Of a DNA stretch of 64,000 nt, positions 33,403 through 47,107 are shown piece after piece. The number at the start of each line of letters is the position of its first letter. Position 1 is the first letter of the stretch. The position numbers and the translations under genes are program-made. Source of the stretch: Apoda limacodes (Eukaryota > Arthropoda > Insecta > Lepidoptera > Limacodidae). The notes beneath the pieces were generated by a model, which searched no databases, had not been told where the DNA came from, and saw only the letters and a program-made list of their open reading frames with translations. The DNA lies in NCBI GenBank assembly GCA_946406115.1, contig OX291542.1, positions 2,318,959-2,382,958 on the forward strand, written 5' to 3'.

Positions 33403-34227
33403 CTGCAATTTTAAAAATTTATTGTTCTATTTTAAATCAGATATAAGTACTTAAAAATTATGAATAGAAAGGCATTTCATATTATTAGCCTCATTTTTTG
33501 AATGGAACACATAGAGACATCATTTATAATTTTTTAAATTGCAAGAACACAGTTTGCAAGACATGTTTTAAGAACAAATAATTCTTCCAACATATTCTGC
33601 CAACAATTGTATTTAATTCAAATGTTAACAAAAGGAGGAGCCATCAGGACTTGAAGTGTGACCATTATCTTTTTCTAATATTAAACGAAAAGTAAATTAT
33701 TACTCATACTATTGTCAACCTTGAGTGGATTTGTGTTTGTATATTAAGAAAAAACAATGCAATTTATTATCATTATTTGTTTAAATATTAGAGGGATGTA
33801 AAGACTTATTCCCCTCAAAAATTAAGATCCACTGTCATCTAAAGACCTGCTTCTTTATAAACAACTAAATATTTCTCTACTTAAAACTTACTGTAATTGA
33901 AAGAGTTTCTCACCTATCTCCCCATAAGTTCTGCTCTTATCTAAAGTTCTGGTTCTGTCTAAACATCACTTCAATAAGATCAGCGTTGAAAATTGCTAAA
34001 AGCATAATTTGTAAATAAATCTCTTACAGATCATTCCCTGATGATGGTCTTTTTGCCTGTAACTTAAACTAGTTGTGCCAAAATGTCAAAAGACTGTCCT
34101 AATAGCTATGTCAATTGAATATGGACAGTAAATTAGTCGAGTTAGGGCTTGATAGTCATTGATGGTATTACAGAACATAAGATTATAATATGATACAATG
34201 CATAGCTAACATAGAAGCCAAATTTAC

Positions 34228-34403
34228 CTGAGCATCTATATCCTTATCCCACATATCATTTATAGTACAGCCTGCTCCCCTCATAAGTCCTGCTCCAATG
34301 AGAAACAGTCCAGCTGTCTGCAGCGTAGATTGGAATGACACTGTTCCAGGGATAGAAGCAATAGCTATTGACCATGAGCATGGCCAATATAGGAGGTATA
34401 CAC
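34228..34403 (-). CDS. COQ2: COQ2 exon 2
   Basis: Residues 122-180. Starts after gtttttccag with GVYLLYWPCSWSIA (first membrane helix region). It ends with the first active-site motif NDMWDKDID (N170, D171, D174, D178), which binds Mg and the prenyl diphosphate in UbiA enzymes. Donor GTAAAT, phase 0. Confidence 0.95.
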
Positions 34404-34898
34404 CTGGAAAAACAAATGTTTTAGATTTGTCCTTGTAAGACAAATTTATTAGTTTGAACTAATAAATTAAAAACAAAAGAGTTAACCTTCAAAATTTGGA
34501 AACCACATAGTGACATCACTAATGTTAAAAACATGAACTCTTGTACTGGGTTAAAATACATAGCTACAAATATAAAGTCTTTTATAGCCAAACTTATATC
34601 ATATAAAAAAATTCCAAATGAAATTTCTGCTTTTTACTTGAAAATTTTGATAAAGTTTTGCTCAAAACACAGCGATAGCTCGACTGACTAGGCAAGGTAA
34701 AGGCTTGCTGTATATTTGTGCGTATAATTGTGTATGTACATGGCAAGTGTAGTTTTAGCTGGCCCCACTTCGTTGTCACAGAGGTTTCATTCAAACTATT
34801 AATTTGATCTCAGTAGCTAAAATGCAATACCTCAAATATATAACATAAATAAGCCTTTTTTTTTCAAAATGGATGATAAGTATAAGTATGCCACTTAC

Positions 34899-35262
34899 CT
34901 ATTGGCCTATCCCATCTTGCTAATTTAACATATGGGTCAATTTTATCTGTCCAAAGTTCTATTTTCTTACCATCACAATTTCTTTTGTCATCTGGCAACA
35001 CCTTAGCCAGTTCATTCAACTTGTCTATGACAATTTTTGATGTTGTTGTCTCTATGACAGCTTTTTGTCTATGTTGATCACTCTGTGTTGAGTAAATTCT
35101 AATATTTTGTGATAATTTACGAACATGAGTATGGCTAGTTGATTTCCTTATATATACATGACCACACAAGCATGTTTGGACTTGTCCCAGATTTAAATTC
35201 ACAAATGAAGTTGTGGATACCCTCTTCAGTTGAATCAGACGCTTCATCATTTTTGATGTCAT
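34899..35262 (-). CDS. COQ2: COQ2 exon 1: 4-hydroxybenzoate polyprenyltransferase, mitochondrial
   Basis: COQ2 is a multipass inner-mitochondrial-membrane enzyme of the UbiA family. It joins the polyprenyl tail to 4-hydroxybenzoate, the first membrane-bound step of ubiquinone (coenzyme Q) synthesis. Minus-strand exons are 35262-34899, 34403-34228, 33402-33255, 31966-31773, 27577-27389 and 15149-14967. They join in frame with GT-AG borders to 1254 bp, 417 residues, a usual length for the family. Exon 1 holds a basic, Ser/Thr-rich mitochondrial targeting region (first ~70 residues) and ends with DPYVKLARWDRPIG, just before the first membrane helix. Both catalytic Asp-rich motifs are intact (N170-D178; D288 to D299). 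Introns are 495, 825, 1288, 4195 and 12239 bp; the last two are filled with transposons. The ATG at 35262 is the first of the open frame; two further Met codons follow at residues 5 and 6. No defect seen, so the gene is probably functional. Confidence 0.95.
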
Positions 35263-35618
35263 TATACTACTATTAAATGGTTTACAGGATTTTCTTTTTT
35301 ACATCAATAATACCTAAAAATAATTGTTTTTATGATTTCAAGTTCATTTAACCATTTCACATTTAGAGTGCCTAGTTACAGTAAGAACCCGTTAAAACCA
35401 AAGCACTCCTATTGTAGAATGCAATGAAAAGTTTTATATCTGTGCTATATAAATGCAATTATATTAATGACTTTTTCCTATTCCATTTTATTTTAGGTTG
35501 AATTTCAACATGAACTAGTTAAATGACCCCTTTATTGTCTATTTCACTCCAAATCCAAATTGGTTTAAAATCTAACACCCGTGCCACCAGTTTCCATTTT
35601 CCTTTTGTTATATGCCTC
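35263..35618. promoter_or_regulatory. Upstream region of COQ2
   Basis: The 5' untranslated region and promoter of COQ2 must lie here or just beyond. The sequence is AT-rich with no clear TATA box or initiator at a fixed place, so no element is assigned. Confidence 0.3.
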
Positions 35619-35910
35619 ATATCTCCACTGTTGGGGCACAGCCTACCCTTATTGAGGGAGATTTGGGCCATAGTCCACAAGTGGGCCCAGTACAGATTGT
35701 TGACTTCTTTTCTTTTACATATGCAGGTTTCCACAATATATTTTTTCCCTTCACCAAAAGCCAGTGGTGTGAATAATCAATGTACTTGAGAAATAGAGGT
35801 AAAGACTCATTGGTACACGCTGGTCCAAACCTCCGCCACTCAGGATGTAAAGTAAAATTTAAACCCCTTGGTCGGCAGTGTAGGATTTCCATTGCCACAT
35901 GCTATATACT
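35619..35910 (-). repeat. tRNA-derived SINE-like repeat
   Basis: Minus-oriented copy. Its tail end carries gtgccccaacagtggagat (about 35640-35622), with a B-box-like ggtttggaccagc region near 35825. It shares block order with 59252-59580: cctactctt..., tttgggccatagtcca, ccagtggtgtgaa, tccgccactcagga. Sits 360 bp upstream of the COQ2 start. Confidence 0.65.
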
Positions 35911-36397
35911 GTGTAGCAACCATTGCCTATGCCAGTGGCAAAGGACATGCATTGATGTTGGACTTGAACTGATTCCAATTCCCAGTGGAGTTATAAAATC
36001 ACTTAGCTGGTTTCATTTGCAGTAAAGACAACTTACAAATTGTAAATTTTAATTTTCAAACTTAGAAAAATTAAACTATATAGGCGACTAGCCTGTCCGT
36101 GCTTCTTGTTTTTTTTATATCGTTGGGTGAACTCTAAGGTTATAGTGACATAATACCTATTGTACATAACCTTAAAATAGATATACAATACCTATAAAAC
36201 CATACACGAATCGTACATTCCACACTGGAGCAAAATTTGATAAAGAGAAAATCCCAAATTATAGGCCTTACCTTTTCTATTTGCGAGAAGAACATAGATG
36301 CATAGAGGAAACAAATACTGCGTCATAGATGTGGGTAAATGTCAAAGTAAAGTAATCTATGGCCAAAGTCTAGTGTCAAGGATATATTTCTGGGCAC

Positions 36398-37220
36398 GTT
36401 CGTTCTGGGATGCAGAATCATTATTTTCATTACTTTTGTCACCTGTCATCCGTTCTTTTAGCATTGGTATCAAAAATATCAAAATTATAGTATCATCTGG
36501 GGCGCGTTCGTTCTGGGATTCAGAGTTCCCACGAATTTTCACACTTTTGATAACGCCAGTTTTGCCACCGACACCTACCGTAGCTTTGAAACGTTACTAA
36601 CAAAATTTTTGGTTACAAAACTTGCAAAACGAACGGTTGACGTACACACACTACGATAAAACACACACACTACCATAAACAATGAATATGTTTAGGCAGT
36701 TTGACAGATTAACACAAAAACCCCGCCTCCAGACATGGGTCTAATTTCAGTTTCATTTTTCGGTGTCAAAAGTGACAAAAATAACAAAAATATCGTAAAC
36801 GAACGCATGACAGTTTGTCACAGATGATACGAAAATTTTGATATTTTTGATACCAATGCTAAACGAACGGATGACAGGTGGCAAAAGTAATGAAAATAAT
36901 GATTCTGCATCCCAGAACGAACGCACTGCTGTAACAAACTGTCATGCGTTCGTTTACGATATTTTTGTTATTTTTGTTACTTTTGCCGCCGTAAAATGAA
37001 ACTTGCGACCCATGTCTAAAGTTTTTGTGTTAATCTGTCAAACGGTCTATACATATTCATTATGTTAGTGTGTGTACGTCAACCGTTCGTTTTGCAAGTT
37101 TTGTAACCAAAAAACTTGTTAGTAACGTTTCAACACGAACGGTAGGTGTTGGTGGCAAAACTATTGTTATCAAAAGTGTGAAAAGTATCATTCGTGGGAA
37201 TTCTTCATCCCAGAATAGCG
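36398..37220. repeat. Two interleaved inverted repeats (order A-B-A'-B')
   Basis: Segment A (36398-36501, starts cgttctgggatgcagaatc) is inverted at 36821-36925. Segment B (36502-36820, starts gcgttcgttctgggattcag) is inverted at 36927-37220. The order is therefore A B A' B' rather than the nested A B B' A' of a simple palindrome. The outer ends share the sequence cgttctggga and its inverse. The sequence is non-coding; open frames in it are shadows. Probably derived from MITE-like elements. Confidence 0.8.
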
Positions 37221-38254
37221 ATTTTGCTATATAATGTTGCTACCAAAAACCCATCGCGGGCGGTGGGTATTTAATGGTATGTATTCTAAAGTATATCTCT
37301 GAGAAAAATATTAATAGCCTTTTTTATTTAAGAAAAGTTTATATTCGCACTATAAACTCTATATCTTTTTTATTATCTATAAACAAATCAAAACATTTGA
37401 AGCTGCTTCTACCTATTTCTTATTAGGTCCGATCTATAATTTTCACTGGAATGTAAATCAATGTAAGAATACTGACAAACTCTAAATTCCAATTGTTTTT
37501 ATTTAAAAACGCACTGACACCATCTATTATATTTTCATAAAACCACTACGAAGTATTTGCTGCGTGAAAAACGTTCGCTAGCATATTTACTTCCTTTACA
37601 CTTAACAAGAGGTCGTAACCTCTACAGTACCTTTCCATCGAAGGTGTTGGTGTCGGTATGGTCACGTAGTCTTGTACATTGGGTTCCGTAGAATTTAGTC
37701 AGTTATAACGTACGGTCGGTAGTCGGGTGTATGGATTTTATTTTAAAATTTGCGCTACTTCATAAAAACAAACGTTAAAAAAGGACGTCACTTAGCTTGA
37801 TTCTGTAAAAGATGTTTATGAATATATCTTCTACCACTTGTAGCAAGAAACGGTAGTGGTGCATGTTTTATACATAATTTTTTCCTATTCGGATTTCACA
37901 CATGACATTTTGAGAAATGTAGCGAAACTCGAATACAAACAGCTCTACCTCAATTGTGATGACATGAACATGAGTTCAGCTGACCAATAAATCAAGAAAA
38001 TTTATTTAAAAAAATTCGTACATATATCCTTTTATCAAATTCAAACATTACTATGTGATTAACACACATTATTAGGTAAAGAATAAATAAATTGTATTGA
38101 AAGGGAGAAATGAGGCATTATGAATACCTCCTTTTACTTTAGGATTATTGTTGCATTTTTCTCTAGAACAACGCCTTAGAAACATCACAAAGGATCATAG
38201 ATTTCACTAAGGTAACCCCTATCTACTATCGGCTGTATACACCATTTCCCTTAC
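37221..38254. other. Non-coding AT-rich interval
   Basis: No exon or recognisable repeat supported. Only short, motif-free frames. Confidence 0.4.
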
Positions 38255-38770
38255 ATGTTGTTTAAATGTAGATATAGTGATATATAGTATCTCTATCATC
38301 TCCCTGACCGACCTCGGCACGGTCGTAAAACTATCGTTAGGCGGTCTCGGCAAGTCGGCACGTACTAACGGCCCCAGATGACGATCTCGCTGTCCGGATA
38401 CCGAGATTAGTCACTACGACCTCCCCTTATGGGTGCTCCCCCCTAACACGACGCTGACGTCCCCGGGAATCGTCGGTGCCCGCAAGGGTACACGAGGTAT
38501 CAAAGAGTGCCGGGGCGCTTTTGTCACTCACAATCGCAACCGCGTAACGGGGAACTCCCCTCCTGGCACTGACTCACCTTCGGGTTCGAGGCTCACGCTG
38601 GTCGAATGGACGACTCAAAGAGTGACAACCTAAGCCGAGGCTTCCCCCGCGGGGAGCCCTTGGGCGTTGGGTGCTATCCTCCCTTTTTCAGAGTCTCGCC
38701 CCAAAAGCCTGGTGTAGCAGTAATGGCTGCATCAGCCAATTACATAGTCCGTTCAGAAAAGAAAAAAAAA
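38255..38770 (+). repeat. GC-rich block with A-rich end, probably a retroelement piece
   Basis: From about 38305 to 38700 the sequence is clearly richer in G and C than its surroundings. It contains cggcacggtcgtaaaacta, several cgagg/cctcg motifs and a ggttcgaggctcacg box. It ends agaaaagaaaaaaaaataa at 38755-38772. The A-rich end on the plus strand fits a retroposed unit. One open frame (38433-38633) has no known motif. Family not recognised. Confidence 0.5.
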
Positions 38771-41700
38771 TAACTGTCTTTAATCTGTGAACTATTGTTT
38801 ACGAAGATAACTCTATTATCATGAGATAACTGCTAAAACTACAGCAGAAGTCTCATCGGAGACGGTAAGTTAAAGGATTAGGTCTGAGAAATTATAAAAA
38901 TAAGTATCAGCTCAGCATAGGCAGTGCAGCGAAGATTTGATCTGAATAACTAAAAGGGGTATAAAGTAAAAAAACCCAACCTACCATCTGCTGAAGTAAC
39001 CCTAAGATAGGTGGGGTCCTTTCCTGGTCCTGGGAAAAAAACTGGATCCTATTTAGTTCTGGCACCCGTTTTTGGGTAAATATTAACTACTCTGCACTAA
39101 GTATTTTCGGGTTAAATTGTTTTAATCAATAGAGTAGCCTCACACAAATGAAATGAAAAAATCAGGCAAAAAAGAATACAGTTTTTGAAACAAAAAATAA
39201 CAGTACTAGTGCTAGATTAGGTTTGTTTATTTTTCGAGTGAGGCGCAGCGGAGCTAGGACAGCCCACAGGCGGGTGTGTTTAATACATACCAAGCAAACT
39301 TTTTAAAAATTTCATAAATTTTTTTTTTTCGAACAATGCATTAAATAAAATTTTGACTGCCGATTTCTGCATTCCATGTGGGTATAAGGTAATGCATGTT
39401 CATTCATTAAAATCACTTTAATGCTAAAATGACATGGTGCAGAGAAGAAAAAATTACCCCTTTTTGTATACCCTAACCAGAAAAGACACCAATCTGAACT
39501 GGATGCAGATATAAGTGACAGAGATGTTTAAGATTCCACAATCCATCAGTTTACCTAGAAAAAGAAAAGAGGAAGAATCCCATGGGAAAACCCATTTTCG
39601 ATAAATTAATTACACAATTTCTATACCAAAGGATAATATTCAATAATTACTAAACAATATGATAAAATTTTTTTCTTAAGTTTTAAAGCTAATGTTGCCA
39701 AGCACAAAATTGTAATTAAGGTACCCAAACTAGTATTAAGTTTGCAAGAATTTCATAAATTTTTTTACAGTCCTAAATACACTTTTTGATGTAAATGAAA
39801 AAATACATGCTGTAGTTTAAACCTTAAGTACTTAAGTGGATTTGCTAATATTATAATAATTTGGCTATTAAAAGAGTAACAAAATATATTAATTCTGACA
39901 CTATTTTTGGGCTTTAATTCAAATTGTTTAGAAAACTAAGATTGACATTAGCCTGATCTTATTTTATAAAATATACATTAATATGACCAATAGAATTTGC
40001 TTATTCCATAGTTCTAAATTAATATTTGAATTTTATACTGACAATAAACTGAGAAAATCAAGAATTTCAACATGCGGCCATGTGCCAGTACCTATTGTAC
40101 ATGGAACTGTTTCTCTTTGTATGCTCAATAGTGTAATATGTCTTTGGACAGTGGTTAGAATGTCACGCTTTTGCTAAAAAAATTGGAATAGGTACACAAC
40201 ATCAGAGGCAGCTGGTGACAATTTTTAATGGGTGTTCACTAAAAAAAAGGAAAAAAAATTGCTTAAATGCTAAACTTTTATTATTTTATTTATAACTAAA
40301 ATTCATTTGCCTATTTAAATTTACAAATGCATATATGTTTTCGTGCCACATTTTTGTGATTCTTTGCCCTTATTTCAAGCTGAATTACTTTTAGAATAAA
40401 TCTTTTTGCACTGTTTAATCACATGTTATCCATATCTATACTAATATATAAAGCTGAAGAGTTTGTTTGCAAGTGCTAATCTTAGAAACTATTGGTCCGA
40501 TTTGAAAAATTCTTTCAAAGTGTTAGATAGCCCATTTATCAAGCAGGCTGTAGGCTATATATCATTACGCTAAGACCAATAGGAGTGGAGCACTAATGAC
40601 GAATGTTCCAAAATCGGGAGTTTTTTTTCCTTTTGAGAGCTTCTGGTCCGTGCGCTGCGTAAACGGTTAAAGTTTCGCAAAAATCATGTATGACAGAGTT
40701 GTTCCTCTTTAAAAATTCTTTAAAAAATCTGCAACAGCATATGTCTATCTTTTAAGGTTGGCTCCTGTTTTATGCTAACGAAACTTGTTCTAAAATAATG
40801 CATTATTTGCAAAGGTGTTTCTATCAACATGATATTAATCCCTCCAAATAAATATGTTATTCATCAGAAGGTGATCCTTAACATCATTCGATTTCTATGA
40901 TTATCTAAGGAGATATCGCAGTTTAAAAATAACATGTCAGCAAAATAATGATCAAGCACTGTGCGCGCATTTATGATGTACAAGGCCGGCGGGCAGCCAT
41001 GAGGGGGAAGGGCAGTACCTATTATTAAAAATATTTTCACCTTCTAAGTTTTTTTTCTATAATTGCCAAGTTGCCGTTAGAATCCTACGCCGATAACCAA
41101 ATTTAGGGCGGGCGAAGCCGCTGGCAAAAGCTTGTTGTACTATACTTATTAGACAATTTCAAACAGTTTATGTAGGTAATAGTTATTTAATTTGTTAATC
41201 AAAAACTCACATGCTTGAACTAAAACATTTGTTGTGATAAGAGCGCCAACATCGCGTCGGCCAGACCGAAGTCAACAGTATTTTTCTTTACAGTCCAGGA
41301 GCGGCGCTCCACATTTTGTTAATTTTTTATACAAAATCGTCTATTTCACATGTGAGACTGTGTCGAACTTTCTCTTTCATACTCGTTGATTTTTGCTCTA
41401 AGTCTCTGTACTGAAATTCTTTTCATAGGAGCCCAATTGCCAGCACTTCACTCAGCCTCAGTGCAATTCCAAATAAAACTTGAGTTAACTTTTTGTGTAT
41501 GGAATGTTTTAAGTAAAATCCTATGTTAACATAAAGAGTAATCAAAGTATAATAATTAATTATTTTATGTAAAATTTAAAAAAACATTGTTTATTAAGTA
41601 GATAATTATTTATGGGAGTGCGCTGCACTAGAGCTTCTTAGGATGAGCCACCTCTGCACAACATTGTTACTAATCCATTAAACTCTTTCTGACAAATTAA

Positions 41701-41826
41701 TAATATGCAGTATTACAGATAGTGAAAAGTATAGAATATAGGTAGGTACTGACAACACATTAATACCATACCAACGACTGCTTGCAGCTCACTTGCACTT
41801 GAGTATAACTGTTCTTTGTGTTTTAG
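38771..41826. other. Intron region with MINE-like repeats
   Basis: Repeat pieces at 40432-40570 (tatctatactaatatataaagctgaaga and following) and 41050-41135 (agttgccgttagaatcctacgccgataacc ... gggcgggcgaagccgctggcaaaagc). No exon identified; ends with the acceptor gttttag at 41826. Confidence 0.5.
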
Positions 41827-41976
41827 TTAAGGCAGGAACAAATGATGGAAAGTGAAGAGATTTCAACACAAGACAACCCAACAGAGACCCCAAAATCAAG
41901 AACTGGTAAAAATGGAAAAAAGAATAAGACTACAAAGGCACAGTTTGGTGTTTTAAAATGTATCATTTGTAAAAAG
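41827..41976 (+). CDS. Zinc-finger gene exon: acidic/polar linker and start of a finger
   Basis: 50 codons, phase 0 in and out. Begins LRQEQMMESEE and runs through a polar, Lys-rich linker to CIICKK, the two cysteines of a finger whose histidines are encoded in the next exon. An ATG at 41842 is in frame, so this exon could also be the start of a separate gene; the acceptor gttttag just before it argues for an internal exon. Donor GTTTGG. Confidence 0.8.
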
Positions 41977-42499
41977 GTTTGGTTTGGGTGTTTCATTAAA
42001 AATTAATTTTTTTAAATTTTTAGAACTATATTGTTCTTTGTTAACTATCTATGTATCAGTAATTATTGTTTCAAAATGAAACAAATTTTGTAGACAAAAA
42101 TTATGCTAACTAAAATTAGATATCATAACTAAGTACTATTAAATTTTTTAGACATTGTTGAATTGGATTTTAGCATAAAATTAGATCAAATTCAGTTATT
42201 TTTTTTTATTAATAGATTCAAATGAAAGTTTGCGACATTAAAACTTTTTAACTGTTTAAAATTATTTAACTAAATGAATGAAATAGATAAGGTTAATATG
42301 GCGGAACCATGGGGAATTTTGGGTGTAACACTCTGTTGAGTTAAAAAATCAAATATGGTTAAACAAAAAAATCCAAAAACCCCCAAAAAGAAACGGATCC
42401 AGCCATTAGATATGGTTTAAAATGCCTTAAGACTAAAATAAAGTGCTGTGTTTGCAACTCCAGATGAAAACTAATTATCTAGTTTGGTTTAATTTCTAG

Positions 42500-42719
42500 C
42501 ATTTTCCTGACAAATACTGTCTCCAACACCACATCCAGTTACATTCAGACACATACCCATTTGAATGCAAGCTTTGCCCCCATCGCAGTAAGACTAAAAA
42601 GTATCTGAGCAAGCATGTCAAAGTGGTTCATGGGAAACGGACTAAGAACAAATGTGAAGTCTGTGGGAAAATGTTTCATTATAAGAGTGGCTTAGTGAAC
42701 CATATGAGAACCCATACTG
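42500..42719 (+). CDS. Zinc-finger gene exon: two and a half C2H2 fingers
   Basis: Starts after aatttctag with HFPDKYCLQHHIQLH, which completes the finger begun at 41976 (C-x2-C-x11-H-x4-H across the intron). It then encodes FECKLC...H-x4-H and NKCEVC...HMRTHTG. Donor GTGAGT at 42720, phase 1. The TG of a canonical TGEKPY linker ends this exon. Confidence 0.95.
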
Positions 42720-44364
<1,645 letters not shown>

Positions 44365-44595
44365 GCTGGAAGACGTACACTATGGAACGTAGGCCTACTG
44401 AGCCTCCCGCGTCCATCGGCTTCCTGCGGCTCTAACCAGGTAGTCTGTCCACCTGGCAGGAAGCCGTCTCACGCTGCGTCTTCCTATCCGTGGTCGCCAC
44501 TCGACAACCTTTTTATCCCCATTGGTTATCGGTTCGACGAGCGATGTGGCCTGCCCACTGCCACTTCAGCTTGGTCACTGCCCACTAGCACCTAC
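44365..44595 (-). pseudogene. RTE-type LINE C-terminal fragment
   Basis: Minus strand reads KLKWQWAGHIARRTD (near 44560), then broken frames with an R-x2-PxRW-like piece and the end of the ORF. Homologous to 30900-31140. Confidence 0.75.
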
Positions 44596-44599
44596 TATA

Positions 44600-45952
44600 C
44601 CGTGGTGGGGTAAGACCATGACGGAAATCTCCGTAACATAACGGGAGGTCCGGCGAGCGTTGCTTTCTCTAGACCTTCATAAGTCGAGTGGGCCAGAAGG
44701 TATACAAGCAGCAGTTAAACAGTGTGCTCCAGAGTTATATCCTGTACTCACGCGCCTCTTCGCGCTTTCCTACTTTACTAGGCAATTTCCGTCTTTATGG
44801 AAGACTGCGAATGTGAACCCGGTGCCCAAAAAGGGCGATAGATCAGATCCATCGAATTACAGGCCTACCGCCTAGCTTGTGATCAACATACAGCTTCTAC
44901 GGTACCTAGAAAAACACGACCTGGTCAGCGACCGTCAATATGGCTTTTGCCACGGTCGCTGGTCAGGTGACCTAGTGTATATCAGCCACCGATGGGCACT
45001 AGCCATTGAGAGTCAGGGGGAGGCTTTGGCATTTAGCCTGGACATAGCGAAGCCGTTCGATCGGGTCTGGCAACGGGGTCTTCTATCGAAATTGCCATCT
45101 TACGGAGTGCCCGAGGGTTTGTGTAAATGGGTGGCGAACCTTTTGTTCGGCAGACGCATACGAGCCGTAATTGACTGTAGTTGCTCTGATAGCATGGACA
45201 TTAAAACTGGTGTCCCGCAAGGCTCTGTGCTGTCTCCTACGCTGTTTCTACTGCATATCAATGACATGTTGGTAATCAACAACATACATTGCTATGCAGA
45301 TGACAGTACTGGAGACGCTTATTAAACGGATCGTGCAAACATCCCTCGTTCCGTTGTGGAGGGAAGCCGCGGAGAACTAGTGTCTCAAATCGAGACCACT
45401 CTGTCCAAAGTCTCTGACTGGGGACGGGAGAACTTGGTCTGATTCAACCCTACAAAGACAAGTCTGCGCGTTCACCGCTAAGAAAACCCCATTCACTGTG
45501 GTCCCACAATTCCAGAACACTCCCCTCTCCATCTCCAAGAGCATTGGGATCCCTGGTGTTGAAATCTCCAACGATGTTCAGTTCCGAGATCATTTGCAAA
45601 ACAAGGTGTAGCTGGCGTCCAAAAAACTTGGTCAGCACACCAAGAGAACAGAGCGAAGCAATACTTCACGTCGGGGCAAAGGTTGCTGATTTACAAGTCG
45701 CAAGCTCGGCTCTATATGGAGTTCTGCTGCCATATCTGGGCGGGTGCATCCGGATACCAGCTTGGCCCTTTGACTCGGTTCAACCACGGGCTGTGAGAAT
45801 TTTCGACGATCCCAAACTCACTTGCCGTATCGAGCCCTTAAGTCTGAGGAAAGACTTTGCCTCACTGTGTGTGTTCTACCACTTACCATCAGGGCGGACC
45901 GTAAGCTTGTTTGCCACCTTAGTGGTATTGTAAAAATAAAAAAAAAAAAAAG
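44600..45952 (+). mobile_element. Decayed jockey/CR1-like LINE with internal deletion
   Basis: Third copy of the family. Reverse-transcriptase frames run from an SSGPEGI motif (44680) through VPKKGDRSDPSNYRP, SLDIAKPFDRVW (Ala to Pro change near 45055), GVPQGSVLSPTLF and the catalytic box YADDST near 45295. A stop follows at 45325 and broken frames continue to 45885. There the sequence jumps from the middle of the C-terminal domain straight to the 3' end (accatcaggg...gccaccttagtggtat), losing about 300 bp present at 30235-30540. Ends in an A-rich tail at 45937-45952. Confidence 0.85.
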
Positions 45953-45954
45953 AA

Positions 45955-46580
45955 CACCTTCGAATCTCTATTTCGCTCTATAGCCTCTTCTACTCGTGAT
46001 GCGCCAAAGCGTATATCGCGTCGTATGGCTGTCGAGATTTGTCTATTGATCCGCGTACATACGGACCTATCAAATGAAGGTCTGAATCAATTTCATTTCG
46101 CGCCGCAGCTTCATAAGATTGAGAGTCTGATCAGAGAGTTTTTGTGTAACTTAGTTCCAACCGCTTGGTCAGTTTCCAGCAGCCTGCAATCTAAATCATC
46201 CACATTTTCGCAATCTTCTAGGCACTGAAAGCGATTTTGGAGTTCAAGCTGAAAATGTTCGGGGTTCTGTATGAAGGCATTCGTTGGACGGAGCGTAGAC
46301 CTTATCAAACGACTTCTTTCAAATTCGAGGTTAACATTCAGCGTGCCTCGGTGATTGCTGCCAGTTTTCACTCTAATGATCACATAGACATCGCTGAATA
46401 TTCACCTGTCAGAAGTCAGGATTAAGTCAATCTCGTATTTGGTAAAACAGTCAGGGCTTGGCCAGGTCCATTTTCTATGCGGTGGCTTTTTGAATTCATC
46501 ATAAAGAGACCTTCTTTCTCCGTAGAGTCAACCAATGCCGGCCTCTACGGTTTCGTTGCCCTACTCAAAATTTCCCTATT
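45955..46580 (-). pseudogene. RTE-type LINE endonuclease/RT fragment
   Basis: Minus strand from about 46580 reads, in broken frames, KWTWPSP near 46465 and RVKTGSNHR (degenerate SDH motif of the endonuclease) near 46375. It goes on to ERSRLIRSTLRPT and a region rich in Asn, Asp and Leu to about 46110, then on to 45957. It directly abuts the poly(A) of the plus-strand LINE. Confidence 0.75.
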
Positions 46581-46835
46581 TTCAGCTCATCGCGATTTTA
46601 GATTTTTAGAGTTTATGCATAGCTTTTCAGCGTACTTGATAGAATAGACGTGTCATTACCGCCTGTGAGTTCTTTGCTTTGAAAAAAGTAAAATTTAAAA
46701 AGAAAAAGTCCTTGGGAGTATTTAAGGTCTTACCACCCGCTTTGCCTGCATGCAATGACACTGTTTACGAGTAAAAATATAACATGAACAGTAAGTACTA
46801 CATAAGTAACACAACTATTATGAAATCTAAATATT

Positions 46836-46938
46836 TGTGTGTGCGTGCTGCTTGTGTGTGCGTGCTGCTTGGGTGTGCGTGCTGCTTGTGTGTGCGTGCT
46901 GCTTGTGTGTGCGTGCTGCTTGTGTGTGCGTGCTGCTC
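46836..46938. repeat. 17-bp minisatellite, six units
   Basis: Six head-to-tail copies of tgtgtgtgcgtgctgct with one or two variants (ggg in the third). An open frame (46784-46987) crosses it and reads as a Cys/Val/Leu/Ala repeat, because 17 is not a multiple of 3 and all frames cycle; this is not a gene. Confidence 0.9.
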
Positions 46939-47107
46939 GTTCCCTTGTTATGTTGTTGTTAATGCAAAAAAAGAAAGCACCTTGTAAATTAAACCTAATT
47001 CGAACTCAAAAATAAACCCCTAATTGCAGATAAAACATTATGCTAAGTTTTTTTTACTTAAAGTCGTGCTGTGCCAATAATTTGTTGCAGTTTATTGTCA
47101 CGAGTCA

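Noticed and set aside
36298..36600. 100-codon open frame and its minus-strand counterpart
   Set aside because: Falls within the interleaved inverted repeats; the frames mirror each other through the repeat arms.
38433..38633. 66-codon open frame in the GC-rich block
   Set aside because: Open frames are expected in GC-rich sequence; no domain and no start context that stands out.
46784..46987. 67-codon Cys-rich open frame
   Set aside because: Produced by a 17-bp minisatellite that reads open in several frames; no gene signal around it.
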